The notes under the pieces are model-generated. The model saw nothing but the letters and a program-made list of their open reading frames with translations. It made no database searches and was not told where the DNA came from. 64,000 bases of DNA, taken from contig NZ_AUFR01000011.1 in assembly GCF_000426605.1 (NCBI RefSeq), positions 1 through 64,000 of the forward strand. The letters are read 5' to 3'. Below, piece by piece: positions 26,861 to 34,516 of this stretch. Numbering within the stretch: position 1 is the stretch's first letter; each line of letters opens with the position of its first letter. The position numbers and the translations under genes were made by a program. The stretch is from Propionibacterium acidifaciens DSM 21887 (GTDB taxonomy: Bacteria; Actinomycetota; Actinomycetes; Propionibacteriales; Propionibacteriaceae).

Positions 26861-27838
26861 TCAGAACAGCTTGCTCTGGTCCTTGGGCGGGGCGTAGGCG
26901 GGGTCGACGCCGTCGAACATCTTCGAGATGGACCGGCCCCGGTGGATGCGGTCGATGGCCTCGGCGAACATCGGGGCGATGGACAGCACCGTCAGCCCGG
27001 GCCAGTCGGCGGGGGCCGGAACGGTGTCGGTCGTGACGACCTCGCTGATGAACTCCTCGGCGCGCAGGCGCTCGGCGGCGCGCCCGGCGAACAGGCCGTG
27101 CGTGCAGGCGACAGAGGCCGATCGGGCGCCCTGCTCCTTGAGCTTGCGGGTGAGTTCGATGATCGAGCCGCCGGTGGCGATCTCGTCGTCGAGGACGATG
27201 CAGTGCCGGCCCTCGACGTCGCCGACGACCATGTCGATGACGACCCGGTCGTCGCCCAGGCGGCGCTTGGAGCCGGCCGCGACGGGCAGGCCGAGGAGGC
27301 GGGCGAAGTTCGAGGCGGACTTGGCGTTGCCGAAGTCGGGACTGACGACCACCGCGTCCTCGCAGGCGCCGCGGTAGTGGTCGGCGATGACGCCCAGGGC
27401 GGTGAGCTGGTCGACGGGCACCGAGAAGAAGGCCTGCACCTGCGGGGAGTGGAGCTGCATGGTGAGCACGCGGTCGACGCCCGCGGTGACGAGCAGGTCG
27501 GCGACGAGACGGCCGCCGACGCTGATGCGCGAGGCGTCCTTCTTGTCGGAGCGGGCGTACGAGTAGTGCGGGATGACGGCGGTCACCTGGGCGGCCGAGG
27601 CCGACTTGGCGGCCTGCACCATGAGCAGCAGCTCCATGAGGTGGTCCTGGGTGGGCGGCACGAGCGGCTGGACGATGTAGACGTCGCGCTGGCGCACGTT
27701 GACCAGCAGCTGCGCCTGGAGGCAGTCGTTGCTGAAGCGGCTGATCCCGACCGGTGAGAGGTCGACCCGCGCGCACCGGCAGATGTTCGCGGCGAGCTCG
27801 CGATGGGCCGAGCCCGAGAACACGACGATGTCTTCCAC
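26861..27838 (-). CDS. prs: Ribose-phosphate diphosphokinase (PRPP synthetase)
   Basis: This 325-residue enzyme makes PRPP from ribose 5-phosphate and ATP. The N-terminus (VVFSGSAHRELAANICR) and the SRFSNDCLQAQLLVNVR, IPHYSYARSDKKDASR and MQLHSPQVQAFF blocks are clear Prs features. The PRPP loop reads VLDDEIATGGSI instead of the common DDIIDTAGT, and the flexible segment is SPDFGNAKSASNFARLL. Both are divergent, so this may be a second Prs class rather than the housekeeping copy. The GTG start at 27838 follows GGGAAGGA. A TAGGCT box lies about 30 nt further upstream. Confidence 0.85.
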   Translation of the reverse strand: MEDIVVFSGSAHRELAANICRCARVDLSPVGISRFSNDCLQAQLLVNVRQRDVYIVQPLVPPTQDHLMELLLMVQAAKSASAAQVTAVIPHYSYARSDKKDASRISVGGRLVADLLVTAGVDRVLTMQLHSPQVQAFFSVPVDQLTALGVIADHYRGACEDAVVVSPDFGNAKSASNFARLLGLPVAAGSKRRLGDDRVVIDMVVGDVEGRHCIVLDDEIATGGSIIELTRKLKEQGARSASVACTHGLFAGRAAERLRAEEFISEVVTTDTVPAPADWPGLTVLSIAPMFAEAIDRIHRGRSISKMFDGVDPAYAPPKDQSKLF

Positions 27839-27963
27839 GGCCGTCCTTCCCGCAGCGGATCGGTGCGCAACCAGCCTAGACGTCCGCGGGGTCCGTGCCG
27901 CACTCGACGCACCCGGCGAGCCGTCGGGGAGCCCCCGATGGGGTTCCACCGGTTCCGCCCGTC

Positions 27964-28611
27964 CTACAGCCAGCCCTGGGAGCGGGCCGTCTCGATGGCC
28001 TGGATACGGCTCGTCGCGTCGAGCTTGGTCATCACGGCCGACAGGTAGTTGCGCACCGTCCCCTGCGAGAGGCACAGCTGCTTCGCGACCTCGGAGGTGG
28101 ACGACCCGTCCGCGATGAGGCGCAGGACCTCCAGCTCGCGCTCGCTGAGCGGGCAGGGGCCGACGCGCAGGGCCTCGGCGGCCAGGTCCGGGTCGATCGC
28201 GGTGTGGTCGCCCATCACCGCCCTGATCGAGCTCATGAGGCGCGCGCCGGTGGTGGTCTTGAGCAGATAGCCGTTGGCGCCGGCCTGGATCGCGGCGTGG
28301 AGGTGGCCGCTGCCCTGGAGCGCGGTGAGGAGGAGGATCCTGCCCCGGTAGCCCTTCCCGCGCAGCTGCGCGGTGGCCTCGATACCGGTCGCGCCGGGCA
28401 TGTCGACGTCCATGAGGACGAGGTCGGGGCGGTGCACCGCGACGGCCCGCAGGACGAGATCGCCGCGGCTGACGCGGGCCACCACCTCGAAGGACGGCTC
28501 GGTGCTCAGGAGGGCCTCGAAGGCCTCGGCGACGAGGTCGACGTCCTCGGCGAGGAGGATGCGCAATCTGCTCCTCTCGTCGGAGGGCGGGTGGGGGGTG
28601 ACTGTGCTCAT
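27964..28611 (-). CDS. LuxR-family response regulator of the biosynthetic cluster
   Basis: This 215-residue protein has a receiver domain (ILLAEDVDLVAEAFEALL, phospho-Asp in LVLMDVDMPGATG, Lys in GYLLKTTTG) and a LuxR HTH (LSERELEVLRLIADGSSTSE, QGTVRNYLSAVMTKL). It follows its kinase by 19 nt. An in-frame TTG at 28647 would overlap the kinase stop, but the ATG at 28611 is the conventional choice. DesR/LiaR-type regulators of this class often activate adjacent ABC exporters. The TGACA-type sites in front of both exporters and the precursor are candidate targets (inference). Confidence 0.9.
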   Translation of the reverse strand: MSTVTPHPPSDERSRLRILLAEDVDLVAEAFEALLSTEPSFEVVARVSRGDLVLRAVAVHRPDLVLMDVDMPGATGIEATAQLRGKGYRGRILLLTALQGSGHLHAAIQAGANGYLLKTTTGARLMSSIRAVMGDHTAIDPDLAAEALRVGPCPLSERELEVLRLIADGSSTSEVAKQLCLSQGTVRNYLSAVMTKLDATSRIQAIETARSQGWL

Positions 28612-28630
28612 GGCAGCATTGTGCCGCGGC

Positions 28631-29773
28631 TCATTCTGCTCCGACAAGGGGGATCACGGCACGGAGACGGAACCTGCCGCCCTCCACCGGACCCGCCTCG
28701 AGACTCCCCCCGAGAAGAACGACCCTCTGACGCATCCGCCCCACACCACTGCCGTCCCCACCCACCGGCCGACCGTCCAGGACACCATCATTGACCACCG
28801 ACACGACAGCACAACCGCCCTCGATCCCCACCTCGACCCGGCACGACGAGGCATCGGCATGCTTGAGCATGTTCGTGACCCCCTCACGAACCACCAGAGC
28901 GCACTCGGCATCTGCACCACCCACCGGCACCGCACTCGCCTCGAACCGAACACCGATCCGCTCACACAACGCCCGCGCCGACCCGAGCTCCTCCTCGACC
29001 CCCGCCACCATCGGCCCATGCGTAAGAGCCCGCAACTGAGCCTGACCCTCACGAACCGTCTCCCCCGACGCCACCAACTGCCGCCGCGCCAACCCGACAT
29101 CCCGATCCAACAGATTGAGAGCAGCCTCCTGACGCAACGACACCGCCACCAGAGTCCGCCCAATGATGTCATGCAGATCACGAGAGATCCGCGACCGCTC
29201 CTCATCAACGCTGAGCCGAGCCAACCGCTCCCTGGAAACCTCCAACTGGATGAGGGTCCGGGCCAGCAGAGCAAAGGTCAACAGGACGATGCCGACAACG
29301 ATGTTGAGGCAGACCAGCACGAGCTTCCCAGCGATCGTGTAGGGCCGGATGCACAACAGTGCCACCTCGACGAGGATGACAATCGTGATCATCACCATGC
29401 GGTGACGCTGCGACGACACGAGGAGCAGGAGGGCGACCACCACGACGGCATCGAAGAAGGCGGCCGAGACGAGGCCCTCCGTGATGAGGATCGCGATGAT
29501 GAAGACCGTCGACGCGATCGACCACGAACGGTCGACGCGATCGACGATGACTGACTTCTGGATGGCGGGGTAGCACAGCATCAGCCCGGTCACGGCGACC
29601 AGGTAGATGACGGTCGCCACTCTGCCCGCGGTCGGGGTGACCTCGTAGGAGGTCACCCCGACGAGGGCGCCGCGACAGCAGGCCACGTAGCACAGGAAGA
29701 CGACGAGAAGAGCCGTTCGCTGCACCTGACGGGGAGTGATGAGGTCCAGGAAGGATCTGAATTGTCTCGACAC
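28631..29773 (-). CDS. HisKA_3 sensor histidine kinase of the biosynthetic cluster
   Basis: This 380-residue membrane kinase has five to six hydrophobic segments in residues 15-160, a short helical linker (RLARLSVDEERSRI), the phosphoacceptor box SRISRDLHDIIGRTLVAV (His around residue 200) and a C-terminal ATPase domain (REGVTNMLKHADASS, NDGVL). The start is a GTG preceded by CTGGAG at good spacing. It has no extracytoplasmic domain, like kinases that sense membrane-active peptides. It lies at the 3' end of the cluster with its regulator and may sense the product or the state of the membrane. Confidence 0.88.
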   Translation of the reverse strand: MSRQFRSFLDLITPRQVQRTALLVVFLCYVACCRGALVGVTSYEVTPTAGRVATVIYLVAVTGLMLCYPAIQKSVIVDRVDRSWSIASTVFIIAILITEGLVSAAFFDAVVVVALLLLVSSQRHRMVMITIVILVEVALLCIRPYTIAGKLVLVCLNIVVGIVLLTFALLARTLIQLEVSRERLARLSVDEERSRISRDLHDIIGRTLVAVSLRQEAALNLLDRDVGLARRQLVASGETVREGQAQLRALTHGPMVAGVEEELGSARALCERIGVRFEASAVPVGGADAECALVVREGVTNMLKHADASSCRVEVGIEGGCAVVSVVNDGVLDGRPVGGDGSGVGRMRQRVVLLGGSLEAGPVEGGRFRLRAVIPLVGAE

Positions 29774-29776
29774 GTC

Positions 29777-29935
29777 TCAAACTCCAGGTTTCAAATCCGC
29801 ATGCGCCACCCACACTGCCATCCAGAAACTGTCATCGACGTCACTGGATTGCAACCAGATGATGGAGTGTCTGCAAGAGGAGTATCCTGCGGTGGAGCCA
29901 TTTTCAAAAGACTCGGGAGCCATGCAGAATCTCAT
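29777..29935 (-). CDS. Questionable 52-residue ORF just ahead of the kinase
   Basis: The ORF begins MRFCMAPESFENG, contains TAGYSSCRHSIIW and ends HADLKPGV. Its stop lies 3 nt before the kinase GTG. It has several Ser/Cys residues but no clear leader/core division, a weak ribosome binding site and no third-position G/C bias. It is listed because it lies in the same gap as the candidate precursor and is positioned for coupling to the kinase. It may simply be chance. Confidence 0.2.
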   Translation of the reverse strand: MRFCMAPESFENGSTAGYSSCRHSIIWLQSSDVDDSFWMAVWVAHADLKPGV

Positions 29936-30005
29936 CCCACTCTCATCTCATTCCTTCGGGGTCAGGATTTTTCCAGTGACGCTTGAGTTTTGCACAACCT
30001 CCGGT

Positions 30006-30101
30006 TCACCAATGACAGAAGACAGACCAGCTCATGATGACTGGGGAGTCGATCAGCTCGTCCTCCTGGGTGGCAAGAGCATGAAGATCGGTGAGGTTCA
30101 T
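30006..30101 (-). CDS. Candidate class III lanthipeptide precursor, 31 residues
   Basis: This short ORF lies 101 nt downstream of lanKC on the same strand. The product reads MNLTDLHALATQEDELID then SPVIMSWSVFCHW. The first 18 residues form an amphipathic, acidic segment as expected of a leader. The last 13 contain three Ser and one Cys (S-x4-S-x-S-x2-C), suitable for dehydration by LanKC and thioether formation. About 70% of codons end in G or C although the surrounding gap is A/T-richer, which supports coding. The ribosome binding site is weak (CGGAC, 7 nt before the ATG). A TGACACTCATCA element lies about 93 nt upstream. No other better precursor was found near the synthetase. Expression and modification are untested. 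Confidence 0.45.
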   Translation of the reverse strand: MNLTDLHALATQEDELIDSPVIMSWSVFCHW

Positions 30102-30193
30102 AGCATTGTCCGTTCATGTAGTGGTTTCCGTTGTGATTCCATTCTCTTCGGCGCGAAGGCTCCGAACCAGTCACCATGATCACCGACTCGGGA

Positions 30194-30205
30194 TGATGAG
30201 TGTCA
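30194..30205 (-). promoter_or_regulatory. Candidate operator upstream of the precursor ORF
   Basis: On the minus strand TGACACTCATCA overlaps the lanKC stop codon and lies about 93 nt upstream of the precursor ATG. It differs by one base from TGACATTCATCA upstream of the first ABC exporter. A small CTTCG-GCG-CGAAG hairpin at 30146-30158 lies between it and the ORF. Confidence 0.35.
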
Positions 30206-32638
30206 TGCCAGTGCCAACGCATCGCTCACCACGGCCCATGGGTCGGGGGCCAGTGCCAGCGCCACGCCAGCGCTTCCTGAGGCGAGGTCAAGTCCGGCTC
30301 GGGCACCCGCCCGGCCGAGGACGACCGTGCGGGGCGCCCCGCTTCCGTCCGTGACCCGAGTGCATCCCCAGCGCAGCCGCCGAGCGTGTTCTGCCGACAC
30401 CCGGTCACCAGGGGCCAGAGCTCTCAACGCCATAAGAAGACCGGCCCGGCCCCGTATCAGGCCTGCTTCGAGCACGTGAGGGCTGCGGCAGCTCGCCCCG
30501 GCCGCGGCGATGAGAGAGAGCACGGCATCGTCGTCGCCAAATGAGCCGGGAGGCAGCATCCGGGCGAGGAGGGCCGCCGCGAGCCCCCCATGACCGAGGT
30601 ACGGCATGCGTCTGCTGCCGCTGACCGCAGTGAGAACCCGTCCGTCCATGGACAGCCGTCCCCTCTCGAGTCGGAGCGCAGCCGCCGCCTGTCCAACTGA
30701 CGGGCCATCGCTCCTCAATGGGAGCAGAGCCAGACCCACCCCCGCCCAGCCGTGGAGAAGACCGGCCCGTCCCGGCATCCCGCTCTCAAGAGCCTCGCAC
30801 GTCAGTCGCCGCTGCTGCCCGGCCATGCGGGTGAAGTCGGCGCGTTCGAGGGCCGCGCCCGCCTTGTCGAGCACGGCGGCGATCCCGGCCGTCCCGTTGG
30901 CCCACCAGGGGCAATCGGCGTCGGGCAGTCCGCGCGCGATGCAGCGTTCGAGGAGTTGCTCCGCCTCGTCCGGGCGCCCCATCCTGAGCAGGGCCCAGGC
31001 CATCCCCTCAGCCCCATCGGCCACGCCCCGGGGAAGCACCTGAAGGGCGCGGATCTGCTCGCACAGGATGTCCAGGAGCGGTTGGTCCACCGTTTCGCCC
31101 AGCAGGTGAAGCGAGAGCAGCACGCCGGCGCTGCCGTGGAGCAGTCCCAGCCCCGCACCGGGACGTTGGAACTGGACGGGATCGCCGGGGAAGAGACGCT
31201 CGGGTCGGGACGGGTCGGCGAAAGCCTTGATCCCCTCGACCAGCTCCTCGACCCGCAGCGGTTCGGTTCTCGTCGACGTCGGCAGTGGCGCGCCATCGCC
31301 GCGCAGCTCCTGCGAACCGACGCGCAGCATCTCGGTCTGCACCGGTCCGGACTGGTCCGCCGAGATGAGCGCGGGCACCTCGAGAACCGCCATGATCCTG
31401 CGCCGGGCCGATTCGTCCGCATGGTCGTCAGGTGCATCACGGGCCCGGGAGAACTGGGGATGGTGGAGTCCGGCCGAGGGGCCCGCGCCGTCAATCGTGC
31501 ACGACTCGAAGTCGATCGCGACCAGACCGTCCGGCCCATCCATGAGATTGCCGGGGTGGAGGTCACCGTGGACGATCCCCATCCGGTTCATCGTGGCGAC
31601 CAGTTCGTCCAGTCTTCCGCTCACGCCGTCCAGCCACTCCAGGTATCCCGTCCGGTCGGCATTCGGAACGGCCGATGGATGCCTCGTCTTCAGCACCGTG
31701 GCGAGCGAGGCGCCCGGCACGAGGCCCATGACCAGGAACTCACTGCTGCCGACCCGGAGATGGTCGAGGGGCTCGGGTGCGACGCCGGTGCCGGCGAGCC
31801 TGCGCAGGGCCTTCCACTCGTGCCGCAGTCTGATGCCCGCGGGTTGCTCCTCGAGGTCGAGGCCGCAGTGGTCGCGGGCCTCCTTGAGCACGACCCGTCG
31901 TCCGTGCCACTGGGCCGAGTAGACGCCCCCTGCGTTGGAGCGGTGGAGCAGGCGGACCTGCGAGATCTCCAGATGCTCGTCCTCCGGGCTCGTGGCCTCC
32001 ACGCGGGCCATGAGGGCCGCTGGCAGGCCGGGCGCCGAGTGCTGCTCGATGCCGCGCCGGTCCTCGACCACTGCGCCGTCGACCCTCACGCCAGGACGCG
32101 GCGTACCGGCGGTGTCGAGCAGCCATTCGGCCTGGAACGCCCCGTGGCGGAGGCTCACCGGCGACCCGGCCAGGTGCGGCTCGCCTTGGACCGGTGGGTG
32201 CGGCAGACACGGCAGCTCATCGGCGAGCCGCAGGGCCAGGGCCTCGAGTCGCCCAGCGGCCGGGTAGCACGTGAAGACCTTCCCCGACTGGACAGGATCG
32301 GCGTACTTGAGCTGGCTCGCCAGGACGAGTTCTCGCGTGCGGAGCATCTTGTGGGCGACGCCCTGCTCGCGACAGATCCGGGCGGCGGCCCCGACGACGG
32401 CGGCGGCATCCCGTGGCAGGGCCGAGACATGGATCTTCCACCCCTGTCGCGGCAGCGGCTCGGCTGGGGCGAGCGGCGCCCAGGTCGACCAGGGGCCGGC
32501 ATCACGACCGACCCATCCGGGGATGGGACCCTCCGGCCGGATGGGGGTCCGCAGGAAGGGCGATCCGGGGGCCCACGCCACCTCGAAGAAGGGGCTGCGC
32601 CACAGCATGTAGGGCGAGACCCGGTCCATTTCCGTCAT
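30203..32638 (-). CDS. lanKC: Class III lanthipeptide synthetase (LanKC)
   Basis: This 811-residue trifunctional enzyme phosphorylates, eliminates and cyclises Ser/Thr in a precursor peptide. Residues 1-200 are the lyase domain, with the family text LPRQGWKIHVSALP and LKYADPVQSGKVFTCYP. Residues 230-400 are the kinase domain: Lys252 in VVLKEA, catalytic loop HGDLHPGN at 357-364, and metal Asp in IDFES. From about 480 to the end is a LanC-like cyclase with GLLHGSAGVLLSL-type repeats. It lacks the Cys-His zinc ligands of true LanC, as usual for class III. No clear ribosome binding site precedes the ATG. It ends a long chain of overlapping genes, and the candidate precursor lies just downstream. 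The start could be the Met at residue 4. Confidence 0.88.
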   Translation of the reverse strand: MTEMDRVSPYMLWRSPFFEVAWAPGSPFLRTPIRPEGPIPGWVGRDAGPWSTWAPLAPAEPLPRQGWKIHVSALPRDAAAVVGAAARICREQGVAHKMLRTRELVLASQLKYADPVQSGKVFTCYPAAGRLEALALRLADELPCLPHPPVQGEPHLAGSPVSLRHGAFQAEWLLDTAGTPRPGVRVDGAVVEDRRGIEQHSAPGLPAALMARVEATSPEDEHLEISQVRLLHRSNAGGVYSAQWHGRRVVLKEARDHCGLDLEEQPAGIRLRHEWKALRRLAGTGVAPEPLDHLRVGSSEFLVMGLVPGASLATVLKTRHPSAVPNADRTGYLEWLDGVSGRLDELVATMNRMGIVHGDLHPGNLMDGPDGLVAIDFESCTIDGAGPSAGLHHPQFSRARDAPDDHADESARRRIMAVLEVPALISADQSGPVQTEMLRVGSQELRGDGAPLPTSTRTEPLRVEELVEGIKAFADPSRPERLFPGDPVQFQRPGAGLGLLHGSAGVLLSLHLLGETVDQPLLDILCEQIRALQVLPRGVADGAEGMAWALLRMGRPDEAEQLLERCIARGLPDADCPWWANGTAGIAAVLDKAGAALERADFTRMAGQQRRLTCEALESGMPGRAGLLHGWAGVGLALLPLRSDGPSVGQAAAALRLERGRLSMDGRVLTAVSGSRRMPYLGHGGLAAALLARMLPPGSFGDDDAVLSLIAAAGASCRSPHVLEAGLIRGRAGLLMALRALAPGDRVSAEHARRLRWGCTRVTDGSGAPRTVVLGRAGARAGLDLASGSAGVALALAPDPWAVVSDALALA

Positions 32639-32705
32639 GAGAAGGAGTTTAGATACTCGTGCCGGGTCGGTTCAGCGTATCAGCATGCGGTCCCGGCCCT
32701 GCCCC

Positions 32706-33875
32706 TCACGCCGCCGCCTCTCCGTCCTGAACGGCGTCGACGATCGTCTGCAAGAAGCCCGTGGCCCGCTGCCGGCTGTCGCTGCTGCGGTGGCCCAGGG
32801 TCAGGGAGGTCCGTCCGTTCACCGAGAAGGAACTGATGAACATCGCCGCGTACGGGACGAGCATCGGCAGGGTGAAGACCGCCTCGGGCCGCCACTCGGG
32901 CAGGGCGTACCGATGATCGGCGTCGATCCGGCCGTGGTCGGAGACGATGGCGGTGCACGGGAAGAGCCCGTCCCGGCCGGCCGAGCGGGCCTGCTCGAGG
33001 GAACGGGCCATCGGGTTGGATGCGACGAACCGGGCCATGATGGCCCGCAGCTCGTCCCCGTTCGCCATGGCCCGCAGGATCCTCCCCTGCACCTCCCGCC
33101 AGCCTCTCCCGGGGCGGGCCTCCATGTAGAGGGGGGCGCTCAGGTTGGCGGTGGAATCGATGGTGGGGTCGTGCCGGCGCAGGTCGACGGGGACCAGGAC
33201 GCGCGCGCCGGGGCACACGTCCCCCAGCCGGCTGATGATCCTGGCCGTCATGAAGGGGAAGTCGCCGTCCAGCCGGACGTGGGACCACCGGGGAAGATCC
33301 GCGTCATCCCGCCCGGCGCCCAGCGGTGAGGGCTGAGGCGAGCCGGGGCTCGCCCACGGGGCATCGGGGGCCGGGCGCCGTCGTGCCTTGGAGAGGAAGT
33401 ACTGGTCGGTGACGGTCGACGTGGAGCCGGCCGGCTCCTCCCCGCGCAGGGCCCGGAAGAGATCATCCGTCCAGCGTTCGATGCCGCGTCCGTCGGCCAC
33501 GGCGTGGCTGACCCGGATGACGAGCCGGTCCACGTGGCCGTCGCTGATGAGTCCGACACTCGCCACCGGACCGTGGACGAGATCGAGAGGGGTGTGAAGG
33601 AAGGGATGATCGGTCCACTCCTCACCGGCCCCTGTCGTATGCACCTCGAGGGCGGGCGGCTCGCCCGTACCGAGCCAGAGCTTCCCCTTCCTCGCGACGG
33701 ACAGGCCGGGGTTGGCCCGGCTCGTCACGACGATGGCACGTTCCAATTCCTGAGGGTCGAGCCGCCCGCGACCCTCGATGACGAAGCTGATGATGGGATT
33801 GTCCCCCTGGGTCGCGGCATTCAGGTAACCGCGTTCGATCGATGTGATGCGGCGCGAGTACTGCGCGGCGGTCAT
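32706..33875 (-). CDS. Condensation-domain-like acyltransferase
   Basis: This 389-residue protein has the catalytic motif HAVADGRG (HxxxDG) near residue 125 and a C-terminal block typical of the alcohol/wax-ester/PapA-type acyltransferases (YAAMFISSFSVNGRTSLTLG). The start at 33875 has GAAGGG nine nucleotides upstream; an ATG at 33884 overlaps the phosphopantetheinyl transferase stop. Such enzymes move an acyl group from a carrier protein or CoA to a hydroxyl or amine. Here it is a candidate for loading or releasing the polyketide chain, perhaps onto the peptide or a diaminopropionate. The acceptor is unknown. Confidence 0.7.
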   Translation of the reverse strand: MTAAQYSRRITSIERGYLNAATQGDNPIISFVIEGRGRLDPQELERAIVVTSRANPGLSVARKGKLWLGTGEPPALEVHTTGAGEEWTDHPFLHTPLDLVHGPVASVGLISDGHVDRLVIRVSHAVADGRGIERWTDDLFRALRGEEPAGSTSTVTDQYFLSKARRRPAPDAPWASPGSPQPSPLGAGRDDADLPRWSHVRLDGDFPFMTARIISRLGDVCPGARVLVPVDLRRHDPTIDSTANLSAPLYMEARPGRGWREVQGRILRAMANGDELRAIMARFVASNPMARSLEQARSAGRDGLFPCTAIVSDHGRIDADHRYALPEWRPEAVFTLPMLVPYAAMFISSFSVNGRTSLTLGHRSSDSRQRATGFLQTIVDAVQDGEAAA

Positions 33876-33880
33876 GTTCT

Positions 33881-34516
33881 TCATCCCTTCGGTTGGATGC
33901 GGGTACGAACGGGCGATGCGAGGCGCCCCCCGCGAGAGGAGCGGGAGACCCACCACCGGATCGTTGCAGGCCGGGTGGCCGCGACGGCGATGGCTCCCGC
34001 CCCACTGCAGTCGCTGCTCCACAGCCATGTCGAGTCGTCGAGTCGTCGCCATCCGGGCCGCCAACGGGGCAGCCTCACCTGCGAGAAGGTCTCCTTCGTG
34101 AGCCGGGTCGCCTTGATGATGGCCTCGGACTCGGCGAACTGCCGAATGCTCGCAGGCGCACCATCGGGCTCATGGACGAGCCCGCCCAGCCATGCGAGAG
34201 CCCCCGGCCGGTTCCGGTGATCCTGGACATCCACGCCGATGGGGCCCCCGGCGCACAGGGCGGTGAGACTCCACGCACCGCAGTGGGACAGGGACCCGTT
34301 CAGTCCATCGTCCCAGCGCCACCGCTTGTGCTCATCGCGAGCGGGGACGTCGTGACGCCCGGCCAGCAGGCGGGCCGCCTGCGTCAGCAGATGACGCCCG
34401 CCCGGGGGGATCCTCTCCCCGCGGGGCCCTCGAGGCAGGCCTTCGTGGCGGATGAGCAGGCACTCGATCGTCGGGGCGCAGCGCAGGGGGTCATGGGTCG
34501 TCGCGGTGCCGCTCAT
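33881..34516 (-). CDS. Sfp-type 4'-phosphopantetheinyl transferase
   Basis: This 211-residue protein has the two core motifs of the Sfp family: GPIGVDVQDHRN (metal-binding Asp) and FAESEAIIKATRLT (the F/W-x3-E-A-x2-KA block). They are preceded by SLSHCGAWSLTAL. It activates carrier proteins by attaching phosphopantetheine from CoA. Two carrier-protein genes lie in the cluster (40578 and 47374), so a dedicated enzyme makes sense. The ATG at 34516 overlaps the stop of the KS-CLF gene (ATGA). Confidence 0.82.
   Translation of the reverse strand: MSGTATTHDPLRCAPTIECLLIRHEGLPRGPRGERIPPGGRHLLTQAARLLAGRHDVPARDEHKRWRWDDGLNGSLSHCGAWSLTALCAGGPIGVDVQDHRNRPGALAWLGGLVHEPDGAPASIRQFAESEAIIKATRLTKETFSQVRLPRWRPGWRRLDDSTWLWSSDCSGAGAIAVAATRPATIRWWVSRSSRGGRLASPVRTRIQPKG

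Noticed and set aside
30752-32836. 694-residue frame antisense to lanKC
   Set aside because: No family features; lanKC kinase and lyase motifs are clear on the minus strand.
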